From assembly GCA_022747635.1 (NCBI GenBank), contig JAKTNV010000005.1, positions 40,052,738-40,116,737 on the forward strand: 64,000 nt of DNA. The letters run 5' to 3'. Positions within the stretch are counted from its first letter, which is position 1, and every line of letters begins with the position of its first letter. Positions 36,854 to 46,773 of this stretch are shown piece after piece. Position numbers and translations under genes: made by a program. Source of the stretch: Hetaerina americana (taxonomy: Eukaryota > Arthropoda > Insecta > Odonata > Calopterygidae). The notes beneath the pieces were generated by a model, which was given only the letters and a program-made list of their open reading frames with translations, had not been told where the DNA came from and searched no databases.

Positions 36854-37606
36854 CGAGGGTCATCCGGAAAGTAGTACCCGTTCGTGCCGCATGAAGTGCT
36901 GCCGACGCGAGTAGCCGCTGGACGAGGTCAGATAGCTTCAGTGGCTTGTCTGCCTTCTCTGAGCCAAGTTGCGTGACGCTAGCAATGCCTGTGTTGTTTC
37001 TGTGATTGTTTACAATGTTTAAAAAAATTGAGAACGCCGCCAGTTGTGAAGTGAGGGCAGTGATTAAATTCCTCAATGCAAGAAACGTTCGCCCATGTGA
37101 TATTCATTGCCAATTAAAGGAGGTGTATGGAGACAATGTAATGGACGAGTCGTCTGTTCGGCGGTGGTGTCGCAACTTCAACATGGGGAGGGGGAACACA
37201 CACGACGATGAGCGTTCGGAGAGACCGTCTGTCATTACAGACCAACTGGTGAGCTCAGTTGACGAATTCGTGAGGAACGATCGGCGCGTCACAATTGATG
37301 ACATCTGTGAGCATTTTCCCAATGTTTCTCGAACAATTGTTCATGAAATTGTTAAACACCATCTGCATTATGCAAAAATTTGTGCAAGATGGGTCCCTCG
37401 CGTATCTCAATGAGCTGGCGGCGAAGGACTATGCAGCAGGAATACAGAAACTTGTCACACGTTATGACAAATGCCTTAATTTGCTTGGAGATTATGTTGA
37501 GAAGTAGTTTAAAGTATCCTCTTTCAAATAAAATTTTATATGTTTGTTAATATTTACTTTTGTGTCTTTATTTCACGAACGGGTACTACTTTCCGGATGA
37601 CCCTCG
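36854..37606 (+). mobile_element. Non-autonomous mariner element, copy 2 (internally deleted)
   Basis: Same orientation, same length (753 bp) and same deletion joint as copy 1. TIRs at 36854-36886 and 37574-37606 are perfect over 33 bp, and a clean TA duplication flanks it (36852-36853, 37607-37608). The shared joint and near identity mean that both copies descend from one deleted ancestor that was mobilised, and recently. Confidence 0.95.
37015..37413 (+). CDS. Truncated mariner transposase: DNA-binding N-terminus only (132 aa)
   Basis: Identical to the product of copy 1 except one visible change, R32 to C in the first helix-turn-helix. It keeps both HTH motifs and ends at the same TGA after WVPRVSQ. 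The C-terminal remnant of the transposase follows out of frame at 37403-37507. No catalytic domain is present. Because both copies keep this frame open, it could be expressed as a TIR-binding protein, but recent duplication alone would also explain the open frame. Confidence 0.85.
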   Translation: MFKKIENAASCEVRAVIKFLNARNVRPCDIHCQLKEVYGDNVMDESSVRRWCRNFNMGRGNTHDDERSERPSVITDQLVSSVDEFVRNDRRVTIDDICEHFPNVSRTIVHEIVKHHLHYAKICARWVPRVSQ

Positions 37607-37608
37607 TA

Positions 37609-37903
37609 ATAACAGGACTCAGAGTTTACTTCTGTAGTTCCATTCATTCACATTTACTTCTACACATATCTTTAGAAAACCTATGCACCTTAAAATATTT
37701 TGGACGAATTCAACCGTTATTCTTTTAGTTATCTATTTATTTCTCCTCTCAATCTGCTCAGAATTCATTTCAGAACCGCATTGAAACACACGCAGACCAT
37801 TTTTCAGGTTTTGTGCATTAATTTCGAGGATCTTCGTACATGTTCAAGGATAATTTCAAATGAATGTTTGAACTAATATTTCTGCATGAATCATGGTGGA
37901 TCA
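37609..37903. other. Short AT-rich spacer
   Basis: Nothing recognised. Confidence 0.35.
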
Positions 37904-37975
37904 AAGTGTGCCGACCCTAAAGGGATGTACTTCGAAGAATTTTAAGGCATAGTGGCAATATTTGAAATAAATCTG
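37904..37975 (+). mobile_element. Mariner 3' remnant (second lineage)
   Basis: KCADPKGMYFEEF and a stop (37904-37945), followed by a sequence matching the 3' UTR at 34,884-34,915 (gcaatatttgaaataaatct versus gcaatatatgaaataaatct). Only the last 14 codons and some UTR survive. It lies 300 bp from the twin mariner copy 2. Confidence 0.7.
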
Positions 37976-39119
37976 GTTTTCCGAAATAATATAAACCATG
38001 TGCCACCTCAAGCGAGAGAAAAATTTCAACGCAAAGAGAAATCATTACAATGTTTTCAGATGGATCCAATTAGCAATGATTATTTTATGTAACCGCCATG
38101 CTGGTGAGCGTTTTATTATTTTTCTTAGTGCTCATTTCTCAAAACTACTATACGCCAACTAGGGGACTTTTTTAATTTTTATTCGCCCATTACCTACATA
38201 TCTTAATGCAATCGAGCAGGTAAGATTTTAGGCTCCTAGTAAAAGCGATCAAAATATCTCAATTCTGCCACTCCTTTAGGGAACACTACATAACAGAAGA
38301 GGTAATATTAGCACCAGATCATTATTTCAAGTAATTATGTAAATATTCAATGCGCTGACATCACCGAATGATCCGTTGATCCCTGAATGACAGCCGACTG
38401 AATTAAGTTATGCTTCTATTTTTCAATTGCTCCTTGTAGGAAGATGAAATAACATTTGTTGAAGCTATAAACCCATAATTGGATAACTTAACTAATGAGG
38501 TAATAATTTATTACGCAAAGGAAAAATATAATTTTTAGAACAGATATTTTTAACACTATTTGAAGACAGGATATTAGAGCTAGACACACTATAATTTTAG
38601 ATGTCACAGTACAACTAACATGAGATGGCATTTCAGTACAGGAATTTAGCTTTCGCTCAAATTTAGAGCGATTTAATTTGAAACAATTTCACAAAAAGAG
38701 CCATTAAAAGGCTTTCCTGAAATTATAATATGAAAATAAAATGCTAACTGCACGTATCTCAAAGAGGATACCACAAAAAGCAGCTAGATGTCCTACATGA
38801 GGGATTAGGGGGAAGAGAACGGCGTGTCTATTTCCTCCGTGACATCGTTCTTCCTAGAATCATGCTTAATTACTTTTACCGGAGGGATATGTTTTCATAA
38901 TACTCGCGACAGAACACAATTTAAGGAAGAAGTACTAATGAAAACATTATCTCGCGCACTAGCTGCATGCTAATAGTTTTAGACAGGAATGAATAATTAT
39001 AGCATGTCAACATGCCATCCCACAAGTTCCACCCAGAAATGTCCCTTATTTATATTTTCCGCAGGAGAAACGTGCGCTCTGAAAGGATATATCCATTGAA
39101 GATACAGAATCAAACTTAA
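37976..39119. other. AT-rich intergenic DNA
   Basis: No gene or element recognised. Confidence 0.4.
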
Positions 39120-40650
39120 TATTACTACAACATTTCTTTACGGTAGAATCTCAAAAAGATCGTCCCCTGTCCTCGCACGCGCGTCGATGTGGAACGGACG
39201 GTGGGCGATATGAGGTAGATGAAATATGTATAAGGTGCCACATATGCAGGAGGGCATCGGACGGAAAAACAAAGGGAGCGAGAGGAGAAGATCGCCGACG
39301 CAGGAAAAGGGCCTCGGAACTCACCTCGCAAGGCAAAGGCTTAATTTCAGAAGGTCGGCGGGAAGGGGATGGGCAGAATGGGCGGGGAAGAGAAGGGGAG
39401 GAAGGAGACGGATGAGGAGTGTGAGGGGCCGGGTGCCACGCGACTCCTTCTCCACCTGCCTTTATTATCTCGCCGCCGCCCCTCCCTGAACCCCCCTCCC
39501 TCCTATCCTTACGACTGGTATCTTCGAGAGCCACTCCCCCACTCCTTACCTTCCAGTGCTCCCTTCCCCAGCCCACCTACCCTGAACGCCCCGTACCCTC
39601 TGGAGCAAAGGGAAAGGAGACGGGGAAGCCGACACCTAAACGCTATACTCCCCGGTATCCCGACCAATGTGTGCCCCAAGGCACGGTCTTTTCGCCACCT
39701 CCCCTTCCGGGCCTCAGGACACCGGCCTCTTCCTCCCGAACCTTTGCCTTTCCAGGTGCGCCGAGGATAATGGCGCACCCACCCCCCGAAAAAAAAGAAG
39801 ACTACGAATGGGATAGACGAAGAGGTGGGGTAAGCGTATAAGGAGTTGCTGGCCGGGGTTTGGGGATGGGGGCAGCAGGGGGAGGGGGTCGAAGCAGCAG
39901 ACCGGCGACGGGAGAAAGGATATGTAAAGGAGGGGCGGTTGAGGGGTGATGGGGGAAGGATTCCACCGTGCACTGCTCCAGTGTGGAGCTACCCCAATCC
40001 CCCCCTCTAATCGGCCGTGTGCCCCGTCGCGTGCCTCGGCCTAGACGGGGGAAGTCGGAGTGGAATCGCCCCGGAGCTAAGGATGAGGCGTGGAATACAA
40101 AGAAACGTAAAAGGGGAGAGGAAAGCAGGGTTGCAGGTATACGACACACCCGGTGGAATGAAAGATCCGACATGTGCACTCTGAGAAGGGGAGAGGAAGG
40201 GAATTGTGAGGTATACCGAAACAGGCGGGACAAGGGGGGGGGGAGCAGTTGAGTTTGCGAGTGGTACTCCATGAGGGTTTTGCGATGCAAAGGTCCGGGG
40301 GGTAAGGGGGGCATGAAGAAGAGGAGGAAGTGTGGTGCGAGGGTATTCCCCTACCCCTTGGAGGGACGACCATGTGATGGCAGGTCTCTCCCCCCATCCT
40401 CCCTCTCCCTGGGGTAGGTTCTTGCCCCCGCCCTACCCGGGGTCTAGCACCTGGAGTCTGGAGAAACATCGGGAGGGATCGCCGTGGGTTTTTGGGAGCA
40501 TGGTCCCCGAGGATAATGGTTTCGCGAAGGGAGGGCTATCTTGCGGCTGGGACGTGGCGTTCGAACTCGATGCCTCACCGCGGAAGCCTTCAAACAACAT
40601 GCACTCGCGTATGCGTTTGTTGCCATGGAACAAGGGTTGCGGCGGACTGA
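39120..40650. other. Longest GC-rich island of the window
   Basis: About 1.5 kb with alternating purine-rich and pyrimidine-rich blocks. Six or more frames of 82-170 codons overlap on both strands; the longest is 39802-40314, minus. None shows a known domain. A CpG-rich regulatory region is possible. Confidence 0.4.
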
Positions 40651-40913
40651 ACTAAACATTGATATTTCACTACCATGTGTCGGTTTCAACAATGAACTTG
40701 ATTCTACTTTTAAGAAACGGTCCAGAATCGCATCCCTTTAATTGCCAATAACTAAAATAATCAATCATTGAAATAAAATCTTTAATTTTTCCAATTTCAT
40801 TATAAATATCAAGATCCCCACAAATGGGCACCGAGAAGTTAACGAAAATATGCAGAGGATAATAAGATTTTACCAACTTTGAGAAAAAATTCAGCATCCT
40901 CCTACTTTATTTC

Positions 40914-40963
40914 GCTAATTTAAAAGTTCCTTCTTAAGGCTAATTTAAAAGTTCCTTCTTAAG
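40914..40963. repeat. Perfect 25-bp tandem duplication
   Basis: The unit starting gctaatttaaaagttccttc occurs twice without a mismatch (40914-40938, 40939-40963). Confidence 0.95.
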
Positions 40964-42337
40964 AGAGACACACTAAATACAATCATTAATGGCATCTACA
41001 ATAAGGCGAGTGAACAACAGACGAAACAAATATTTGGTTAAATTATAAATTATCTCATATTGAGTATACGATGTTGTATTCACTGTAGTATATAGTAATG
41101 AAATGATTCATAGTGACAACCCCCGTAATTACAACATGTAATACAAGGTTCTTTACGACCATTCCTCGTGAAACGCATTACGTACGTAAGTTATGAAAGG
41201 AATAGTTTATAATATCCCTTCCATTTTTAATATCTTTCGGCTTTTTTTCCAGTATCCAAAATTGCTTCTCGAAATCTGCCCTTCGTGTAAGGGAAAAACG
41301 TATCAAAAGTGTAAAATTGTTTTATCCTTATTTGAAAGCTGAAAGTCTTGGAAAGCTTTCGTCATACAGCTGAAAGAGTAGGTAATTATTTTTACAAACC
41401 TCTGGGAAAACGCCTTCTGTACAGTCCTAGAATAACAAAGGGATGAAAATTCAAACAGCTTGAATGCGTTGAAACTATTTAGCGAATTGCCGTTCACTTA
41501 GATAGGATGTTCACTTAGAAGGGATATGATGAAGCTACACTGACAGAGAAAGGAACCTACCCCACGACCCCTGGTGTTTTTGCCAACAGGAAGGGTGGCA
41601 TGCATACTAAAACGCTTGGTCCCTTAGCAACGTCAGTGGGGGAGTCAACAATTACCGAGATAGAGGGTAAAGCCATTGTAAAACGATCGAGAGCGATGTC
41701 TTATGAAGAAGACGGAGATTTATTGCTGTAATTACCTCGGCAGAGACAGCGAGAGGAAAAGTCTCGCTTCGTTCTGGCTTGACTACGAGAGTACCTTCGG
41801 TTGGACAAGAATCTTACCAATGCAAATAGTACGCATATCTAATTACATTTGAATTATTATTTCTAAAAATGGCAGTGGTATGTTTATAATGCTACTTAAC
41901 AACGATATCTCTATATTACTGAAAGATAATTTAGAAGAGAACGATCACATTGAAGGAGTGTCATGAACTATGGTCACTGCTCCCAAGCAAAGTTTAGGTG
42001 TTTTAAGAAAAACACTTGATTCGACTAGGCTAGATAATAGAAGAAAGCAATATTCAACATTTTAAAATATCAATTAACAAATTACATATTATGCATGTGC
42101 ATTCCGAGTTAGTTGTTAGTGGCCTTATTTAGTCATAAAAATACAACCTATTTCTTAAGAAGAAAACAATTAGCATACCACTTTACCTTCAAATGGAAGT
42201 GAATCGAAGCAATGGCATATCGTACTTGAATCAAGGTATTATTTTTCCCTTCCATGAAGAGCAATTTGTAAGTATTGCAACTATTAGGCACTAATATCGC
42301 CCTATGTGGATAGCATGTATATATATAATCACAGTAA
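40964..42337. other. AT-rich intergenic DNA
   Basis: No gene or element recognised. Confidence 0.4.
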
Positions 42338-42587
42338 TCAACCCGAAGGTCGGTTTGGTAGGTGATGGTAGAGTTCACCCAGTACTAAGCCCGCCGGCGT
42401 GTGAAATTCACACATCAGGGTAGTTCCTTTCCCTGCGCCGGTAATGGTTTCCCAGAAAGATCTGATACCCGAAAAATAACATAGCTTGGGTGGAGCTGCA
42501 TGTGCCCAGAGAGGCTTGCCCGGGATTCGAACCCGGGCCCACCGGTCAGTAGTCCAACTCTCTACCCCTGGACTCCCAAGACCCACA

Positions 42588-42590
<3 letters not shown>
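42338..42590 (-). mobile_element. tRNA-derived SINE
   Basis: On the minus strand the 5' part reads ggggtagagagttggactac (A-box-like) and, about 25 bp on, gggttcgaatccc (an exact B box, 42,525-42,537) inside a perfect 5-bp T-arm (CCGGG/CCCGG). The acceptor arms do not pair, so it is not a working tRNA gene. A body of about 170 bp follows, with tctgggaaaccattaccggc and a palindromic gtgtgaatttcacac. Internal RNA polymerase III boxes would drive transcription from the 42,590 side. A (TA)n tract borders that end. Confidence 0.75.

Positions 42591-42591
<1 letters not shown>

Positions 42592-42658
<67 letters not shown>
42592..42658. repeat. (TA)n microsatellite
   Basis: About 33 uninterrupted TA units, followed by a short CA run, between the SINE head and the LINE 5' region. 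Confidence 0.97.
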
Positions 42659-42666
<8 letters not shown>

Positions 42667-42755
42667 AGTATTTAAGTAAAAATATATATTTTTGCTAGCG
42701 GATACAATGATAATTGCTCCTGGTAGGGTCACCCATGCCCAGATAGGTCGAAGGT

Positions 42756-43094
42756 TTGAGTCAGACCAAAGGTAGTCCGCACAGCGTCTGTTCCTCAGTG
42801 AGGCGGCTGCAATGGCGTCTGACCCCTGAGGGGCGGCACTTGAGTGATAGTGTCACGTTAAAAACATTATTAAGAAAGGCAATGGGAAACCACCCCAATT
42901 ATTATTTCCTAGATTTACACGGTGGGCAGCACAGAGAAAATGAGTCCTGGCAACTACGGAACTCAGCCCAATCGGCCGTTGTAGTGCCCGGCAGCGAGAG
43001 AGGCAAGGCTACCGATATCGTCACGAAACCCTTGCAAAGCAATTTCTACGGCGATAAAACAGAATATGCACAAGAAGAAGACCAAATTACTTAG
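42756..43094 (+). CDS. Open frame in the LINE leader region (112 codons)
   Basis: Open without interruption across the leader, and overlapping the endonuclease frame by 29 bases in a different phase. It has no recognisable RNA-binding or zinc-knuckle motif. It could be a leader ORF, or the endonuclease frame could once have begun further upstream. No function is assigned. Confidence 0.3.
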   Translation: MSQTKGSPHSVCSSVRRLQWRLTPEGRHLSDSVTLKTLLRKAMGNHPNYYFLDLHGGQHRENESWQLRNSAQSAVVVPGSERGKATDIVTKPLQSNFYGDKTEYAQEEDQIT

Positions 43095-43700
43095 AATAGG
43101 AACTTGGAATATTAGGACAATGTTGAGGACAGGAAAATTAGAGAATATAAAGCGAGAGATGGAAAGAGGACATATAGATATTTTAGATCTACGTGAGGTG
43201 AGATGGAAGGATAGCGGGGATTACAGTAGTGAAAGTCATGGAGTAATATACAGCGGAGGGGACGAGAGCCAGCGATAGGTTGCATAATATTGAATTGAAA
43301 GTTAGGAAGAAGCGAGTTAACATAGAGCAAGCAACGGATAGAATATTACTAGTAAAAGTAAAATCAGGGTCGACGAACTTGGTTATTGTTTAGGCATGCA
43401 TGCCACCAAGCAATCAAAAGGAGGAAGAAGTCGATAGGGTATACGATTAGTTAGAGGGCATATTCGCCTCTGTTCCTGCAGGAAAAATTCGAATGCGACG
43501 GTAGGAGAAGGAAGAGATGGTGATGGGGTGGGGGGTTACGGTTTAGGTACGAGGAATGACCGTGGGGAAGGAGCAATTGAGTTCTGTAGGAGGCAGGGAT
43601 TAATAATCACCAACACTTGCTTTAGGCACCACAAAAGGCGTAGATATCCTTATCTTAGAGGTGTAGAAAGCTCTAACATTCCTCGCCATACGCACTTGCG
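43066..43700 (+). pseudogene. LINE AP-endonuclease domain, broken
   Basis: The start IGTWNIRTMLRTGKL is the first conserved block of LINE endonucleases, with the active-site N in WN. REVRWKDSGDY, about 45 residues on, holds the catalytic E block. The frame ends at TAG after GGDESQR (43278). Homology resumes in other frames: NLVIV*ACMPPSNQKEEEVD (43,378-), then VGGYGLGTRNDRGEGAIEFC and RRQGLIITNTCFRHHKRRRY (43,528-43,660). The GDWNA block that should lie near 43,490 is deleted or garbled. Inactive. Confidence 0.85.
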
Positions 43701-43710
43701 TTGCCTTTCG

Positions 43711-45239
43711 GAGTATTATTTATGAGTAGAAGTAAAACATATTCTTTGAAAAGAATATTTACGGGATAACTAGCGCGGAAAATGCAGTTATTCATCAATT
43801 TCCAATGTAGAAAACTCTCTATGCCGATCCTTCAAAGGCATTTTAAGATTTTCTGGGGGTCGCTACCGACTTGAGTGGATAACACCCCTAAAACGATGAA
43901 CATTCGTTTCATTACCTAATAGTCAGCAGATGAAGAGCAAATGGCACTCGTCCGCGTGAGCACTTGACGAGTACTTAAGAAGATGGAAACGGAACAAAGC
44001 ACCAAAAGATTGGTGGTAACTTACGACGAACGAGGTAAGCACAATCATCACCCTGGGGAAGGCCGAGTCGGTTACCTCTTCCCACGCGCTCACTTCGAAT
44101 CAGGGCTGCTCACGATTCGCATTTGTGTTTAATGGCATTGAGAGCCTCCCGAGGGTCAATAGCGCGAAGCACTCGTTATGATCCATCATCAGAACTCACG
44201 TCTACAAGTCCTACAAGGCAACCAATTCCGCTACTTACGTAGGTTAAGAATTGGGATTCAAAATGTAATTTGACTAAAGCATATATTTGAGTGTAAAATT
44301 TACATCTACGTTGCAACCTGATATCGATCGCTAGGGGTGATTACACATCATACATGCGACATCTAAGTTCAGGGGTAATTAATGTCAGTTCTTAATATGT
44401 TACATAAGTCAATTAAAGGCGGTTATTTTTCTAAAACTACATGCGCTACATATGTGCCAAAAACTGTCGTTGAAAACACACAAGAAAAACGGTTAACTAT
44501 TTCAAAAGATCGTTTAAATGTTTAATTTACCTTTTTGGGTAACATTTCATTGCTGGGTGTAATCCAATGGAATATCCATATTTTGAGACAACTTAAAAAG
44601 TAAAACATAACTGAATAGTTGATAATGTTTATTTCTAACACCAATTAGATTATTATCTAAATATGTGAGGTAGCATTCCGCTACTGGTTGGAATCTTTAT
44701 TTACCAGCATAATACTCGGAAAAGTGCTCTTTCTTAGGCCTTGAATAAATTTAATTAATAATTATACTTAGATGAATAATGCAACTTTTGATTCTATCCA
44801 CTGAGGTTAATTTTAAAAGATTAATTTTTATAAATTCAATTAGTCTATTTAATTTTAGTTCGTGGGGTACATACATCTATTTATTACACTCCACGTTTCA
44901 TTAAAGGAAAATTACTTTTCCAAGTTGAATATAATTTGAAAATAAATTATAATTTTTACTACATTGATGTTCTTTAAATATTTTTAACACGCCTTAAAAA
45001 GAAGATGGTCAAAACTCAAGGTTGATCATTCTATTGAACCTAATTACAGTCCCACAGTATGCCATATGAAAGTGTAGCTCCAGATATATTAAGTAAGAAA
45101 AAGCGTAATAAGCATAACTCGCCAGGCAGCCGCTAAATCCCCGCCGGTAATCGACCTTATGTAAATTTCGATTAATACTACCACCAAAATGGTATAATTT
45201 GACTTGTAATGGTCTCTTTTCAAATTCACGTTTTTTCTA
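43711..45239. other. Intergenic DNA with a possible SINE relic near 44,040-44,230
   Basis: The segment at 44,040-44,230 is GC-richer and on the minus strand has tRNA-like pieces (taagtagcggaattggttgc), without a clear B box. The remainder is AT-rich and featureless. Confidence 0.3.
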
Positions 45240-45335
45240 AGTTTCAAAACTATAATTTTGTAATTCCACAGTATTTTACATAGAGACGACCCAGGTTTCG
45301 ACATTTAACGTCATCATCAGATGCATAATTGGTGC
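45240..45335 (-). mobile_element. Hammerhead-like terminal module, single orientation
   Basis: On the minus strand CTGATGA (45,314-45,320) is followed by TGAC, a loop, GTC, then GAAA (45,297-45,300) and CCTGGGTCG. GAC/GTC can form a short stem II, and ACC/GGT a minimal stem III ending in GTC, the usual cleavage triplet. One extra T sits between CTGATGA and stem II. The same order is found at 58,962 and 61,490. Such motifs are known from Penelope-like elements and retrozymes; the family is inferred. Confidence 0.5.
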
Positions 45336-46564
45336 AGGTGTGCGTGGATAATTTTCAACGACAGAGGCGGGCTAATGGGGGAAATTTTGAGGGGGAGAAA
45401 GAAAGAATGAAAGAAATGAAGGACGAGACACCTCGAAAAGTGCATTCGTCTGCGACATAAAATAGAAGAGTGACGCCCCCTTCACTTACACGAACAATTT
45501 AAAAATTAAGAGAATCGTAAACATATCAAGCGTAACCAAGGCAACGCAGCAGGTTGCGAGTACCTCTGTACATTCTGGTAACCAATCGAACTCAATTAAA
45601 GTGTGAGTGGTAAGGATAAATGCCCTCGTGACGAGACAGACAAACGCACGACGCCATTAATGTGACCACGAGTCGAAGTAATCGAAGGATAGCACGCACG
45701 GCGCACGTGCCGGCACGCTGTCCACGAGAAGAGACGAGGGAAAATCGCCGCCTGCTGTTTATAGGGTCGCCCACGAGGGTTTCTCATCATATCACTCCTT
45801 TTATTTTCTGTGAAGTTCAACTATCTGTCTCTTATGATTGGCAATCCTTCAATTAGCAGTGCTGATAATGATTAAAGCAGTATGATTAGAATTGCGTGCC
45901 TTCATTCGCATCCTCTTAGACCCTTTATACGTGCACGTGGTCATCAAATGGAATTGTGTTTGGGGATGGTGTATGTATAAAACCAGCCTACATGCACCTG
46001 GAAAGTTTTTAGAATTCATTTCATATAATCCTCGTAGACAAAATTGCCCTCATATAACTATAATAAAGCTTCAATTTTTTTCTACATCGCTTTACCGCGA
46101 AATGCGAAAGAAAGAGAAGGATTGTTTTTTATTTATCGCTCTGAGAGTTCCTCTTGATAGTGGTGAATTGAAATAATCGTTCTTCCTCTCGCAGCTGAAT
46201 CAAACAAACTCTCCTATCTGCACTCTTATCACCTCCAAGTGGTTCTTTTTACTAGTTTAGATAGGATATGAAACGATTCTTTCAGTATCATTCTCATAAG
46301 TAAAATCGAACGTCTCCCACCATTCGCAAAGTAGATTTTATGCTCTCTTATACTCTTCTCGTTAGATCAACGAAGTGCACTATACCCAACCATGTCTAGC
46401 TTAGGATTTGCGAGGATCTCATTACAATACTCCGCGCATTTCTGCCATCTTGAAAGATCCCTTATGTGAACAAAATATCAGCGCAAAAATACCTCATGGT
46501 GCAGCATATTATGTATTATTCTAAGAAGAACGAAACAAGTTGCAAAAGCAATTCCTTTCCACCC
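45336..46564. other. Intergenic DNA
   Basis: Weakly GC-rich at 45,340-45,780, AT-rich after. Nothing recognised. Confidence 0.4.
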
Positions 46565-46773
46565 ACAACATGAATGCTTCTTAAATAAAACAGTTTCTGG
46601 CGTCACTTGGTGGAAATTTTTCATATTGAAATTAAATTTAAAATACTTCGCCTTTCCACATAAACCACTTTTATTACGACCTTGGTTTCGTTATGGTATA
46701 ACGTTATACCTAAACGAAACCTAGGTGGTTTATGTGGAAAGGCGAAGTATTTTAAATTTAATTTCAATATGAA
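46565..46773. mobile_element. Foldback element (family F1, copy 1)
   Basis: Inverted repeat with arms 46620-46702 and 46703-46773, meeting at the palindrome ggtataacgttatacc. The right arm lacks about 12 bp (cttttattacga) present in the left arm. The arm sequence (attgaaattaaatttaaaat...) is shared with 61,441-61,603. Left of the hairpin, the flank 46,580-46,619 is the reverse complement of the right flank of that other copy (tttccaccaagtgacgccag), so the unit extends past the hairpin on one side. The CTGATGA bases of the centre have been lost here. Confidence 0.85.

Larger units (their letters stand above)
42715..43710 (+). mobile_element. 5' part of an RTE-like LINE, 3' part missing
   Basis: Contains a leader region (42,715-43,065) and the start of the AP-type endonuclease frame, and then loses similarity at about 43,700. 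The reverse transcriptase and 3' end are absent. This is the opposite of the usual 5' truncation. Probably the same broad family as copies A and B, but there is no overlap to prove it. Confidence 0.8.

Noticed and set aside
39802..40314. 170-codon open frame on the minus strand
   Set aside because: Shadow of GC-rich composition; opposing and overlapping frames cover the same island.
42480..42590. Functional tRNA gene on the minus strand
   Set aside because: The B box and T-arm are perfect, but the acceptor ends do not pair and a long repeat body follows; a SINE head fits better.
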